Of a DNA stretch of 64,000 nucleotides, positions 45,401 to 59,800 are shown piece by piece. Position 1 is the stretch's first letter. The number at the start of each line of letters is the position of its first letter. The notes below the pieces were generated by a model. That model was not told the DNA's origin. It made no database searches and was given only the letters and a program-made list of their open reading frames with translations. The position numbers and the translations under genes were made by a program. The stretch is from Dromaius novaehollandiae (lineage: Eukaryota; Chordata; Aves; Casuariiformes; Dromaiidae): positions 38,204,563 through 38,268,562 of the forward strand of contig NC_088100.1 in the NCBI RefSeq assembly GCF_036370855.1, read 5' to 3'.

Positions 45401-48400
45401 AGGATACCTTCTTTTTATGGTAACAAGGCTTCAAGAAAATATTAAAAAACTAATTCAAAGCAGAACTCCTCGGATAAAAAATAATTTAAAAAAATCTCTA
45501 TTTAGTGACCAAGAATGAGACAGTGAAGAGACTGCAGTGAAAAATACAAAAGACTTTCAGATATACCAAAACTACCAAAGACCTTTTTGTACCAAAATCG
45601 TATTTTCTGCTGTAATCCAAATGCCTCTGGACATCATCGGCTTCTCTTGGCCGGGGCCTGCCCAAGGTTCCTGGTTGAAGACCAGTCCCTGCTGGGCTGC
45701 CTCTCCTGGGGACAGTCAGGTGTGCACCGTCCCTCCATCGTCACAACACCTGTGCTCATAGCAAATGGGCAGGGGAAGAGGATAGCAGAGATGGTGACGG
45801 TGAGCATTTCTTTTTTATATAAACTGATAAAAAGATCTGTGTAAGAGGCCTAGCAGAAACCTCTGGGGGACAGTCTGGTCCAGTAAGTCTTAGAGTCTGT
45901 GGACAGTTTTCTTTGAAGTAGTGGTATCAAAGTAATATGAACAGTGCACGGTTTCTCTTTCATTTATTTTCTTTCACATGCTTTCATCTATGCTAATTTT
46001 ATGCAAAGATATCTGTTAGCTGTAACAAATATTTATCTGCCACAGGAGCTGAGCCCGCTAGAGTACACAGAGGCATTTGTAAGCAGGCTTTTTAGAGAGT
46101 AGGTGTGTGGCTGCTCCATTCCTTCCCCTTTTTTTCAGCTAACCACCTTACATTACCCTCCTCAAAAGAACTGAGATTCCCCAAGTCTAATTCTGTGTAT
46201 AGAACTATAATAGGCTTCAGTGGGAGATGTGCATGAAGCATCTGAAGGTGGCTGAGACCTCAGAAGGGTACATCCAATACTTAAAGCAGGTGATTTGTCT
46301 GAGCAAAGTATTCATATCCCTGGCCAACAAAACAGGCTTGTCCTGAACATCAGAGCACAAGCACAAAGTAATGCGTTGTTTATACAAGTAAGAGAACCTT
46401 AAAAAATAGCAGCAGGAGTCAGATGATGGTTTTCCCAAGCCTTTCATAGTTGTGCCTGGGAAATTTTGCATCCGCTCCAAAAGAAAACATGTAGACATTC
46501 TTTCTTTGGACACTGTAGCTCAATTATCTTCAAATAGCTCAGGTACATCCTGCTATGGTCATGTGGCATCAATGATACTTTTTAATTCATGAGGGAGGAG
46601 GAAGACTTGGAGAAAGCAGGTGATTCACCTTTCTGTTCTGTGAGAGCAGATCATAATTTCTGTCCCAATTCTTCTGACTCATCACTAGAAAAGGTGTTTA
46701 ATACAATGAGTTACTAAACCCAGTTGTTAGTACTTTTCCAGTAAAATGAGATTAGTAGACTCCTGTAATGGCATAATTTATGTCAAATTATTAGACATTT
46801 TTAGCACCCAAAGGCCCCAGTAAGTCCTGAAGCTCATCTTTTTGCACTATGGCTAAACATCCTTAAAAATCCCATCACTGAGGCATGTATGTTTTGATCA
46901 TCAAATTATGACATAAATGCAAATTTACTTATTGTATATATGTTTCAAATCTATGTATCACATACATATAATACATGCGCACACACAAGTAGACATTTAG
47001 GAAAGACTAAAGCAATTACAGGATATGGTGACTTAGAAGACAGTTTGGGGATTTTTTATTTGTCTGTTGGCTCAGGAAGTACACAAATCATAATTCAAGA
47101 TGCTGTGACCCTCTGCTTGTGAAGTTTTTCTCTTGGAAAATTCATCACTGTGACTCAAGTCTTGCCTCAGGTCCACTCCTGTAAAAAATATGTACTATAT
47201 TTTTTGGTGTCTATTGGAGGAATGGGCTGAAAGCTGAAGCAGGAGGGCTACGCTACAGACCATGTAGAGTGCAGGCAAAGGAAGGAGCATTCAGAGAATG
47301 ACCACCATTTTTTAAGTTTATGAGGATATTAACTTCCTAAATATCAGAAGCCAAAGAATTTTGCCTGGTACATATGCAGTGCCAAGTAAAAACATGAAGT
47401 GAGGTAGTAGTTGGAGTGGGACAGTGATTACTTACTGGTTGGCTCCATATTCTTTTTGTGGCTTAAAAAGACATAGTTTGTCCCTTCTGGAGGATCTCTT
47501 TGGATAAGAAGAACTTCTCTTCTTGTTCTTTGTGTGGAGAGAGGAGCATTTGGTTCAGTCTAATAGCTTCACTGAACTGCTTAATCACGTAGTTGTCATT
47601 GTGTGGATTTTGGTAATGGAAAGTCTTCAATAAGGACTTTTCCAGCAGTCCTTTAACCTATATGTATGTATCTTTTATTGACGTGCACTGTCAGAGCAGA
47701 AACTCAGTGCACTCCCAGAGCAAAAGCCTAGAACAAACAGCACTTTCGGTTCCAAAATACTATTAAGAAAACCTTTCTTAGCTGGTGAAATATGTGATGG
47801 GCAGAAGTCATCAGTACATTTACTTTCAGAAACACCACACTATGAAAAAAAGAGATTCTGTGAGTAGTGCCACAGATGCCACTAAGAAGCCAAGAATCAG
47901 CTAAGTAATCAATCAATCAGCATTATTTTCACTATAGTTATTTAGTAACACCTCAAGTTGTTTCTTTTCATGAAAATTAGCATGCCAGTTCCAAGTTGTT
48001 TGTTCCATCCAGTGCAGAAATGTTTTTCCAAGGCTATGTGAAAGTAGCACTTCATGCTGTAAAATACAGTTCATGCATTACAGTGTTTTTCACTGAGTTT
48101 TTCACTGGATAACATTTGCAAAATACTTTAAAAATGAAACTCTAAAAGCTGAGTTTTTATTTCTATAAATATGCTATGGTTATTACCCATTTAGTTGTAC
48201 TTTTTGTACAAGGTTTGGTCATAAAACCTCAAAACTTATAAAAAATGATATTGCAAAATACAATAAATTTTTCTTTCCCTTTTCTTTGCCAACAGCTGCC
48301 TATATGTTAGTGACCTATGCCTGTTTACACAAGTCAGAGCTTAATGCTTAATGCAGTAATGCAACCACAATAGGTACTTCCACAACTCCTTTTAAGCTCC

Positions 48401-50488
48401 TGTATAATTAACTTCCATGAATTAGTTAATGAATTAGCTTTCATTAACCTCTCCCCTCTACAGTTACAGAGATCACCTTCAAATGCAGAGAGGCAGCAGA
48501 GTAAGCTGGAGTTTACTAGGAGGAATTCTAGCAGATGTGAACTGACCTCATTAATAGCTGTAGAAGTTAACTTTGAAGGTTAACAAAGATTATTAAAGCT
48601 TGAACAGTAATGCAGATAATTTTTTTTCCTGTCACTTTCAGATGCCCGGCACTTGGGGCTTCATCTCATCCCACCATTCTTAGTCCATGGTCACAGTTGG
48701 ATCCAGGATATATTTAAAACAATTCAGTTCCTATGCTTTATTGACTGCCACAGGTTGCAAATATCACTGCCAACATCTGTGCCAACCCTCCGCAGTATAG
48801 TTGTGTTTTTGATAACAGAAGCATCAGCACAGTAGCCTAAAGCAGCAGCGAGCACAAGCGAGAGGGAATGAGATGCAGAGGCTGTGCTGTACATTTAGGC
48901 CTAACATGATATGGAGCATTATCTGTTGGGATTGTCTGGAGCCAGGCAAGTGCAGCCCAGAGTTTTCCAGGGACAACTGTTCAGCAGACACAGGAGATGT
49001 GCCCTCTGCTGTGGACACCTCTGCTTCCACAGCAGGAACAATTTGTAATGACAGAACTTAGTACACACTCTCAGAACGCAGATTTTGCTTGAGAAGGAAC
49101 TGTAGGATCAGTCTCAGCATAGCTAGAAGTAGCACGTCAAAAAGAAAAAAAAAGAGAAGAAAGATAAAAGAGAAAATTCTTCTTATTTCTGACCAATGCA
49201 TAATGTGCTTGTACATTTTGGTATAAAACCTCTACAATTTTTGTGTATGTGAAGAGAGTGAAAGACAGACCTTCAGGGAGAAAGAGAACTTCACTGGTTT
49301 ATAAAAATGTTTATTTTTCAAATATAATAACCATTAAGAAAAGACCCTTAGGATGGAGATGAGATTTCTCTGTAAAGACTCTTCATGCTTATAAGCAGTG
49401 ACAAGAATTTTAAAAAATACTGGTGGCAGAAAGATCACTTAATTTGCAAATATAATAGTCTCTAAGGGAGAATTCTTACAGCCAAATACCTTACTCCCCT
49501 TGCCACTCATTACTTCGTGGATAGTGTAAGGGATATTCTAATGATGAAGACGGTAAGATGAGGAAACAGGTAACTAACCTAAAGTACCTTGAAAGTTATG
49601 TGTTGAAGACTTTGGCCTCCTGGAGAAACAGCATGATATCACCCAAGATATGATATAAACCATTTATAACCTTCCTTTTAAAGGGCTTCCAGACTCAAAG
49701 TTTCAGTTTTTGCATTTTGTTGCATAATGCTTCACTGTAAGAGAGAAACCGTCAAGAAAGGGAAAAGCAGAGAAAGCAGTAATTACCTCCCTTAGGGTTT
49801 TTTGTTTGTTAGCAACTTTCTTGGTCATTTCTACAAACTAAAATATTTCAAAGCAATAAAAAAATTTGAATTTCCATTCAAAACAGGAATAGAAAGTGTA
49901 TTTTTAAAAATATTATTAAGCCTTCATCATATGCAGTTTGCTTTGAGTTTCAAACTGAGTAGTCCAGCTACGAGACAGATGAAGCCTCATGTTTCAACCA
50001 TAGAGCGTAGTGACATATAAACATACAATTAGAACATCTAATATACTTTTGTGGCCAAGAAACAGTCTGTTTTCACTAATTTGCCAATAATATCTATTTA
50101 AACAGTTATTACATTTATAGCTAAATAACATATATTGTGCATGAATTTCCTTACTTAGTACTGAAATTTGTGACACGTGATGGAACATCTATTCTAATTT
50201 TGCTAGATAAAGTTAATAATGCCTAGTGACACTACATAAAAGTAAAATAAAAACTAATACAAAATGGAATTATTTTCAATTAGTTCACCTCTCAGTCTAG
50301 TATCCTGTGGAGAGACAATTTCATATCTCATCTCAATTTATGCTGAGTTTTACCATCTGAAGAAACATATTTAAATGGAATAGTTCTAAAAGAGCGATCA
50401 CATTTTAATTACATTTTAATCCACCCACAGAGATGCTGCATTTTATTTATTCGATTAGCTGATGGCCATTCCTTTTGCGTACTCACAA

Positions 50489-50544
50489 ATGCAAATGTTG
50501 CAGTAGCAAATTGAATATTATAGGGCAATATCAGTTATGCAAAT
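50489..50544. promoter_or_regulatory. Candidate enhancer: two POU octamer motifs
   Basis: Two perfect ATGCAAAT octamers lie at 50489-50496 and 50537-50544, in the same orientation and 48 bp apart. The AT-rich neighbourhood has TAAT and ATTAG words. POU factors (OCT family) bind this octamer. Enhancer function and a link to TPBG, about 20 kb away, are inference only. Confidence 0.35.
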
Positions 50545-50550
50545 CAAATT

Positions 50551-50582
50551 TGTATGTGTGTATGTATATATATATATATATA
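50551..50582. repeat. TG/TA microsatellite
   Basis: A TGTATGTG stretch passes into a pure TA run of about 18 bases. It is a simple-sequence repeat directly beside the octamer pair. Confidence 0.85.
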
Positions 50583-53537
50583 AAAATAAAAAATAAAACA
50601 AAAATTCTTCATTTATCTGTAGCCTGCACTCATTCTTCCTAAGAAGAATTTATCATTACTCTGGAACACATTTGTACATCCTATCTTTGCTAAGAGGGAA
50701 AGGGTCAAAACAAGGAGAAGTTCTAACTGCCAGTTGTCTCAGCTTCATACCAGAAATCATTTTTAATGAGCATGTTCACTTGTTTCAGGGCAATCCCCAC
50801 AATATCACATTGCTCTGAGCAAGAACACCTGGGAGTCTTCAGTAAGGTTGTGTGTTGAGAACAAACCAAAAATAGGCCTGCAAAAGGTCCCATGATAAAT
50901 TGCCAGCTACTGCGAGTCACCTTTGAAACATGAACTAGCGTTCTTTGTTATTGTTTCCATCATTTGTATGAGAAAGTTCAGTAAACTCAGCCGTAAAAAT
51001 GTATGACCAGTTTGAATATGTACAAAAGAAGAGATTTTGTATGCTTCCTGATGCAGATGATGATGGAAACTAGAGGCAAATAAAATTCCAGATGCAAAAA
51101 CCTACAGAGTTGCATTTAATGTGACCTGTGACTGTCCCCGTACCCATTTCTAACAAGGCAACAACATTGCAGTATGGTGTGCAGCATCAGCACAGAAATA
51201 TAACATGGAGGAGATTTCCTATATTCATAAACACAAGCTGTTATACTAGGTACTGCTGGGAATTTGTCAGAAAAATCTCAACAAATGTTTCAAGATCTAA
51301 TTCTGCTGTCCCTATAATGTAGGCTGAAGACCCCCAGTTGCCAGTTCACCCTTTAATTTGGGATCCTTTTAGATCCAGAAATCCAGCTTTAATCCCCCCC
51401 AAGGGTTCCCAGAGTCCATCACACAGTAGGTTCAGACAACGTAATAGTGGAAATGCCTAGTCCCTGTCTACAGGAGTCCTACTGCTGTTGTTATGACTCA
51501 TATTAACTGGTGTTAGTGCAATGGCAGAAGATTTCCTGTACAATATTAGTAGCACTCCTTTGGTTTCACGAGGAATGAATTAGCCCTGAAACATGGACTT
51601 TCCTCGCAGGCCCTTCAGCAAGCACTCTTCTGTACTTCACTGCAGGAGTGAGGCAAGCCTGTTGCTGGAGCATAAGGCCTACCTGTTGTATTTCTCAGGA
51701 AAAATTAAAAACAATGGAATTTATCATTCCTACAAAGTAATATGTGTTTTATTATCATCTCTCAGTTAAACCAACACCAATTCTTCAAAAACAGAATAAC
51801 ACACCCACACCCACCCCCTTCCTGGTGACCTAGCTCATGTCCTAGCAGTGACAGAACTGTCCAAGGAAAGACTTGCTGTATAGTTACTGAACAGGATGTT
51901 GTACAGGAGAACGTTAAGCCACCTTAATATTAGGCACTGCCTCTGCTTCATCTCAGACTAAAGAAATCTTTGGGCAGATCTAGCAGAGAACCAAACAAGC
52001 ATGATTTTCCACGTCCACGCTTCTAACTGAAGAAATGGAGTTTGGAGATGTTATCTCTCTTCTTCACAGACTCCAAACTTTGATGTAATACTGCAGTCTC
52101 TTCACATAAAAAGTGGCACAACAGTATAGATTCTTCAGAGCAATTTAGCGCAATCTTCTTCTTTGGTTACTGTACTATTTTCTGTTCAGTGATGAGTTCC
52201 CACTGGTTATTTTGAGTGTATTTCAATATTAATCTGTTTTATATAAGGTGAAGTATTATCTTCCCCAGAAGAACCAAGAACAGCAGCAAAGTTAGACTTG
52301 TTTGATACTGGGGAGAGAGAAGTCAAACTCAGATTCATTACATGAAATATATTACTACCCAATAATGTCTCACCGTCTCTTCATTTAGTCTGATGATCAC
52401 AATTTAGTTACCCTTTTCCTTTGGTTTTATGAACAGCATATTGTTTCAAAGACAAACTGTTTAAAATGAGGTATTAAAGCAAAAATACAGCAGCCATGGG
52501 GAAAAAATTGCAATAAAACTAATATAAGTTAGAAAAAGCAAGAGTGAAAAAAACTTTGCTAGGGAATTCAATAGTAAGGATTAAAAACCTTTTAAGCTCA
52601 AAAATATTATTACATCTGAGATTGTTTTCTACAATCTTTAAGTCATTCATGTATTAAATTTTGGGGTGGAGATGTTAAGGGAAGCTATGCCCAAGAGAAT
52701 TCTTTAGGTTGCTCTGGGAATTTAAGAGAGAACATCTGAACAACTCTGGGAGTCTAATGTTTTGTAATAAATGTAGCTGCTGAATTGTTCACCAGAAGAG
52801 CATACACTCTGATAAATAGTAAGGAAAAACTAAGGAAGTGACCAGAAGAATATTTTCTAGGAAGCCTGGAGAATGATGCTCAGAATTTCATTGTGTGAAT
52901 TATCTGAGCTAGCGATAGCTGTTCTGGTCTCCTTGAGTAGTCTTAGGACAATGCACGCAACTGAATGCTTTTCTGCACTTTTGGGCTGTATGTTCTGTCC
53001 CCCTTGCTAAGAGGTGGATGATGTGTAGCAAATGCCACCCTGTCACATTTTTTAGCCAAATAGCTGCATTTTGAACAAGCAGCCTGTTCCACCACACCAG
53101 CAGGAGCTCAGCAGGAGAGGCTGCTGTGCACTGAAGCAAGGCACAATGGATCACACCGAGCATGGCAATGCTTCCCACCCTGTTCCTCCCAGCCCCTTGC
53201 AGACGGCTGGTGCATGAGCCATCAGCATCACGATGAGGTGAGCTATTGCCAGTCGGTCGCTCCGTGGTAACCTGCCAGAGCACCTGCAGGAATGCAGCAA
53301 GAGCCAGGAAGGGCTGCTTCACCGAGAGCTGTTGGCAGGTTGCATGTTACCCAAAGGAAAGCAACAACTTCCAGCCAGCTAGAATTGCTCACTTCTTTTT
53401 TACCCTCCTTCAACCACTCTCCAAAGGTATCTGATTACTACTACCTAGAGGGTCATCTGATAGTTCTTGGTAAAGAACTGGAGAAATGTCAGTCTCTGAA
53501 AGAGAAACCTCTTTTCACAAGTATTGAGAAATGCATA

Positions 53538-53857
53538 AAATCACAGAATAGTTGGGTTGGAAGGGGCCTCTAGAGGTCTTTGGTAAAACCCCCCTGCTCA
53601 GGCAGGGTCACCTAGAGCATGTTGCCCAGGTTTATGTCCAGGTGGCTTTTCATTATCTCCACAACCCTTTTGGGCAATCTGCTCCAATGTTTAACCACCT
53701 CCACAGTAAAGAAGTGAAGTTCAAGTGGAATTTCCTGTTTCAATTTGTGCTCACTGCCTCTCATCCTGTCACTGGGCATCACAGGGAAGAATCTGGCCTC
53801 ATCTTATTTACACCCTTCCATCAGATATTTATAAACACTGATCAGATCCCCCTGAGC
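53538..53857 (-). mobile_element. CR1 LINE copy 3, 3' end only, minus strand
   Basis: About 320 bp starts with the reverse complement of a CR1 3' end (AATCACAGAATAGTTGGGTT) and passes through the usual 3' UTR and ORF2 end to about 53857, where homology fades. It is a short, strongly 5'-truncated insertion. Confidence 0.92.
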
Positions 53858-56800
53858 CATGTTGGGCATCTTGGTTGTCCACTAGTTGTTCTAAGACTTA
53901 TGGTCATATCAACAGACATGGGCACCTTCAGAGGGCAGCTCTGCACATCTGAACTATTGGTCTCTGTGTCTACATCTTCGCTGCTAAAGGTTTTCCTCTA
54001 AGGGAGCAATGCTTGGTCCCCAGGTTGAACTGGAGTATGGAGTGGCCAGTGCCTGCACCCCTTGGGGCTGACTCTCACTAGGGCAGATGGACCATACCCA
54101 CTCTGCATAGTCATTTCCCCACGTCTCCTCTGGGTGCCCCTCTGGCATTGAGACATAACCACTACATGGATTTCTTTTCAGCAGAAAGTGCCTGAAATAT
54201 TTTCCAAGTCCTGTGGTCACTGAGCTGAGCACAACCACTAGGCACAAGGCCCTCGCCACCCTTGTATTAAGTACGAAAAAATAACCAGACAGAAGTAACA
54301 ACAATTGCTCTCTATATAGAATGTTGTAACAGGAGAAGAAGTGCAGAGGAGGAAGCAGGTGCTGCCCTTGTTTCAGACCCCTATTTTAGAACAGCACCAC
54401 AATGCCCAGCTTTGTTAAATGCAGCATTACTGCAAGCACAGTACCTCTTCATCACGTAAATATGAACTAGTGTCTCTGCTACTGATTAAAATACAGCCTT
54501 CCCACAAAATCATCAAGCTTATGCTTGATACTAAATAGATACATAAAAATATATACTTATTTAATGAGGAATTATTGTTTCTTTGCTTCTGTCCTTTGGC
54601 CCTGCACTACAATGATTTCCGCAATAGCAGCTGGAAGGTCTGTATTGCAATCCACTGGAAAGGTGCATTTATAGCATGATGCCAATGGTATGTGTGATCC
54701 TGCCTGGGCATGAAATGGGGATAGTCCAGTGTACAGTGCTTGCTGGGACAATATTAGAAGACTGTCGTGAGTGAATGGAGCCAAACTTGGTATGTTTTAC
54801 ACCTAGACCCTCTGCCCAGAGTAAACCTCAGGGTGAAATATTCTGTAAATATAGGCTTTCTTTTACTGGGAATCTAACTGGTTTGCTTCAGAACTGAGCT
54901 CAGGAAAACAAAACAAAATGAAAAAAAGGCCCTTCCCTCTAAAAAAATGATTTATATGTACTGTGACTGATGAGGAGGCCAAAGGTCCAGGCGTGGACTG
55001 AGGGGTTAAGTGATTTAACAGTTCAGCATAACCTCACACACCTCTTACCTTCAACCCCCTCTGAAGCCAAAAGGTTGTCCCACAGATTCAAGTGGAGGAA
55101 GGGTTTCAGGAGCAGGACCTCAGCCTACTGCAGGATCTAGCTCCGAATGCCACATTTTGTTTCATGGCCTAACAAATGATGTATACTAAAAGAATGATTA
55201 ATTCTCACAATAAGGCAGGGAAACTTGGAATGGAAACCTAGCATCCTTGAATTGGGAGAAGCAGGACAGGTTAGCACATCTACTGAAAGAAGGAGAAATG
55301 TCTCCACCTGTGTGGATCCCTCGTAGTTCCTTGTAGGATAACTCATCCTGAGTGAGTATCCAAAATACAGAAACACAGTTCTCAGTTCTCTAACCCTTAC
55401 TAACAACCACAACACTTCTGGTACTAAGAGCATGAAATGCATTGTCCCAGAACAGCAGACAGTAGAAGTGTGTCCCAGGACATGCTGACTCTGAGCCCCA
55501 GCATGTGCTAGAGACTGTGAAGTGCCTGAGAGCTTCAAAGAGGCTCAGGAAGGGGCACACAGTCCCTGGGGCGGTAGAAGAATGGGATTCCTGAGCCTGC
55601 ATGATGCCGCTGCTCCGCTGGGATGATGGAGAGCTCCATGCACTCCCTAGGTGTCCTCATCAGTTTTTATCCAGAGACTGTTTTATGCAAAACGTGCAGG
55701 CATTTCTTAGAGCACCAACTACTGTATGTTCACCACTGAGCTACAAAACCAGCTCCACCGCACCATCCCCTCTGCCGGACCCCGGCCTCACACTACTACA
55801 CCCGCAATAGGAGATTAGCCCAGCGCTGGGGCCAAACACTGGCGGTTGCCTACCAGCAAGAACGATTTGTGGTGGGTGAATCCTCAATGGATAGAGGCAT
55901 TTTTCTCCATCTCTGAGTCAGGCACATAAGCTTCAAAAAGGGCATATTCTCTTTGTTTGTGGTTTTTTTATTGGGTAGGTGGCTTTCTGCGCAATACGTA
56001 AGTGGTTTTGGAGCACCGCTTCAAAGCACTTAACTGTCTTGCTATAAGTAGCATAAGGTTTCCTCCTGCAGCCAAACAACTAGGTAGTTATTTTATTCTG
56101 CTTCCAGGGCAAGGGTTGTTTTCTCCTTTTTTGTATTCCTAATTTAGATGAAGGTAAAACTCTCGACTGCTTCTTTCTTATACCATTTTCTTCTTTCTTA
56201 GAGCCAGTAAGAAGGAGATATTTTTTCCCCTCTCAGTGTGAGTCCCAGGGTCTGCTGTTCCAAATACATAGCAGCAAGAAAAATCAGCCTTGAAGAAGAA
56301 GCTGTGTACTTTGTACCAGAAGGTAAACATTTCAACACTAAGCTATGCAGCATCTATTTATGGTTTGCAAATTTAATTCACCAAATGATTCACCAAGACA
56401 AGTGTCTGGCCATTTTTCCCTTCAGGAAGAAAATACAATGATTTTATTGTAAAATCAAATACAAGAATTAAAAAAGACACAAAATAACATTCTAATTCAG
56501 ATTAGCATCCTCATATAGACTAAGTATCTACAGTTTCAATTAGACTTTTTTTCTTTGATAAAAAATTGGGATTACTTGATCCATCTGCTATTTTATTTAT
56601 TTTTAAATGTAATATAAGTAAAAGCTATCTATCTTAAATGAAATGAGGTAATGTACATCAATAATTTACTTTCAACAGCTATAATATTTAAAGGTAATCA
56701 GGCACTCCGCCATTTACTAGCCCTGACAAAGTGAATACAGTGTCAGGTATCACTGAAAGGGCTGGAGGATTAAGGCATCAACCCTACAGACTCTGACACA

Positions 56801-59800
56801 CTTGCCAGTCAAGCTAGTCTCCAGGATATAGTTAAACCAGGTCATAACCCTTTGCTTGAAGTAAATGCATTTAAGTCTACTCATGCTTTGGATCAGTGTC
56901 TCTCTGGCTGCAGGGAAAGTGCAGCTCAGTATTGGAGGAAGAGTAATATATGTAATATATATTTATTTTCTTGATGCATAATTTAACAGGCAACTGGTAG
57001 TCTGTATAATTTGTCTATAAAACTGTAATTATCTATTCTGTAAGGTATCATGATAATTAAAGAATTAGATTGATGTGCTGTTTCAGTGAGGTTAGGAATT
57101 TCAGCAAGCAGGAAACCTTCAGGGATTCTTTTAGACCCTTCAGTGATATACAGGAAAGAAAACTTTTGCTTTAAATATTTGAATGACATTTTATTACAAA
57201 GAAAAGCTTTTTCTTCCCATATGCTGCTTTAAAGAGAGTCATAAAATCAGATCATGCTGCCACAGCACCACAATGTATTTTATTCATTTAATATCTATGA
57301 TTTCTGCAATACTCCATGCATCCGAGAAAAAAAAGCAACATCAGCACCCTTTTCCCCCCTAATTTAACACCTTTTCATATTGGACTAACAAATGATATGT
57401 TCTGATTAGAAGCAATGCAGCTAAAGGAGGAGAAAAATGAAAGACCGAGTATTAAATCTGTCCTGTGCATCCAAGTCAATGTTGCTACCTCATGTAGCAA
57501 ATGCAATTTTATTGGCATTATCTGCCCCGCTCTGTGATCTGTCATGCAGACCCACACGCTAGTTGACAAGTGTAAATTAGTCCCATTTAACATGCTTTGT
57601 CTTGGACCAACGAACCGGACAATAGCTGGGTTGTGTTAGGTGGAGAGAGCAGCCAGGTTGCTGACAGTTCTCGGTCGGTACTCCTGCAAGGAGGTCGCCT
57701 TTGCCTGGGCACCCAGTGGCTTTCTCAGGGGTGCAAACAGCCCTGTGAGAGCACATATGTTTTGCAGCAGTGCTGTATGCAAGGCAAACCATGGCCCACA
57801 CAGTGCATTGCACAGGTAGAGCGAGTCTGAACGCCTCTAACTCCGGCGCAAAGGGGGCTGGGTGGTTCTTGCTTAGGCTAGGCTTACCTCAAGCTCATCT
57901 GTTTCATGATTATAATGTCCATATTTAATCCTAGAAAACCAGCTCTGCCCTCGAAGTGGCAGCTAGGTAAGCTTTTCTTCTCGCTGGGTTTCATGCTCCT
58001 CCTAGAATAAAGAAAATGATTTCTCTTTTTACTCTGGATCTAGTTTTATGTTTATCTCAGAGCTACAGTATCTTGTATGTAACGAGCGTACTTTGCTTCC
58101 CAGCAAACTGCAGTCTCCATGTGCGCTGCTAGAGCTGAAAGAAAGTATGGATAGTATCAGAAATGCTAGGAGGAGAAAACAGAGAGTAAGGGAACATTTG
58201 TTTTTATTCATTTCTTGTGGAAAATCAATAATGTCAGATTATGACAGAAAGTCCAGTGTTATGAACTAATAAAGCCCAGTCAGTTATTACATGACAGTTG
58301 CTGAAGGTAATTAATGTGCCTGGTACCTTCTCATCATATTTTAAACAAATGAGCCTATTAAACTCGTATAAGGAAACTTTTGCACACTGCAGGCTGATTA
58401 AAGTTTTATTGTGTTGCCACAAAGACCAGAAATGCCTTAAATGTCATTGTAAAAAATTACTGAAAGGGACTATAACCCCCTCAGTTTCACCTGGAAAGGT
58501 AAAGTAGCATTTAGCACCATCTGAAGCAAGCAGGTTCGGGAACTGCAGTACTTAAGCAGTCTTGTTTCCAGAGACTGTCTCCCAGATGGATTCTCAGCTG
58601 TCTAGTAAGGCAGCGGAACGCTACAGCCTTTCCCTCAGCGGAGGACCTAATTTTTCCCATCAGTGGAGGAATTAATTTGGGTATCTCCTAGGAGGAAAAG
58701 GGGCCAGGGTGAAGTAGTTTGTAGACAGGCAATACCTTTGAGATTCGTACCCTTTTGGTCAAATTCAGCTGAAATTAGCTGGCATGTCAAAAATTGCAAA
58801 GCAAGGCGCAACAAACAGATCACAGAAGCCCAACTGCCTTTGGAAAGCAGGCTATAAAGGCAAAATGGACCTGCTCAGCTTTTGTGCCTCCCTTATGTTC
58901 TTAAAAAAATGAACTCACAATGAACAGACAAAATGGCAAAAAAGACAGTAGGATGGCTGGTAGATAGTGGCTAGGAAAAAAAAACACAGAAATGATGATG
59001 AAAAAATAACAAAACATTAGCACTTACAATCATTCTTTAAAATCAGTAAAGCCAAATAACACTATTTTCAATGACAAGGGAGATAGAAGTAGAGATTTTA
59101 GGACAAAAAGAAATTGCTTGAATGTAGGCAAAGTTTGAAAGCCCAAGACACAACTACTGTGCTTCAACAGTCAGAAGAAAAGCTTCAAGATAAACAGAAG
59201 TAATGAGTCAAATTTATCTTTGGTGCATCTCTCAGATAATTCCATCAATCCCAGCAGAACCATATCCCTATACCAGGGATGTTGTCTTGTTGTGATATTA
59301 ATGCACTATACAAACAGTCTCTGCCTTTGGGGTTCCACATTAGCAGCCCGATTTAGCCAGCAGCTTGCAAACATGCCTAATTGCACTCACCATTAGTCAT
59401 GTTCTGAAGTCCTTCGCTGAGACTGGGCATGTTATGATTTTTAGTAACACGGCCATTGTGCTAATAGTAGATTGAGAAATACTATGTAGAATTAACAGCT
59501 GTTTTCAAATGTTTCCAAATTTGTAACTTGGTTCACATGTCGAGTAGTTATCAGATTGCTGTGCTGAGCAGAATCAGTGCAGCGTCCTTTAAATATCTGG
59601 ACTGAGACAGCTACAGAAAATGATCAACAAATGGCACGAAGCAGATGTACAGTAGCTATAGAAACCACAGCTTACACAAAACAAATAAGCATGGACCATT
59701 ACCTACAATTTGGTTCACGTTCCTTCAACTGCGTCATAACATCTGTTGTAAGGAACCTTGTAGGGAGAGCTGAGAAAATATGTTGAACACAAATACTGCT

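Larger units (their letters stand above)
42483..53537. other. AT-rich intergenic DNA, no gene seen
   Basis: This is non-coding sequence with a short GC-richer patch (about 45,630-45,790), an AT microsatellite (50551-50582) and an octamer-motif pair (50489-50544). The open frames are short and without recognisable domains. Confidence 0.55.

Noticed and set aside
53552-54001. 149-codon + strand frame
   Set aside because: Most of it is the antisense strand of CR1 copy 3.
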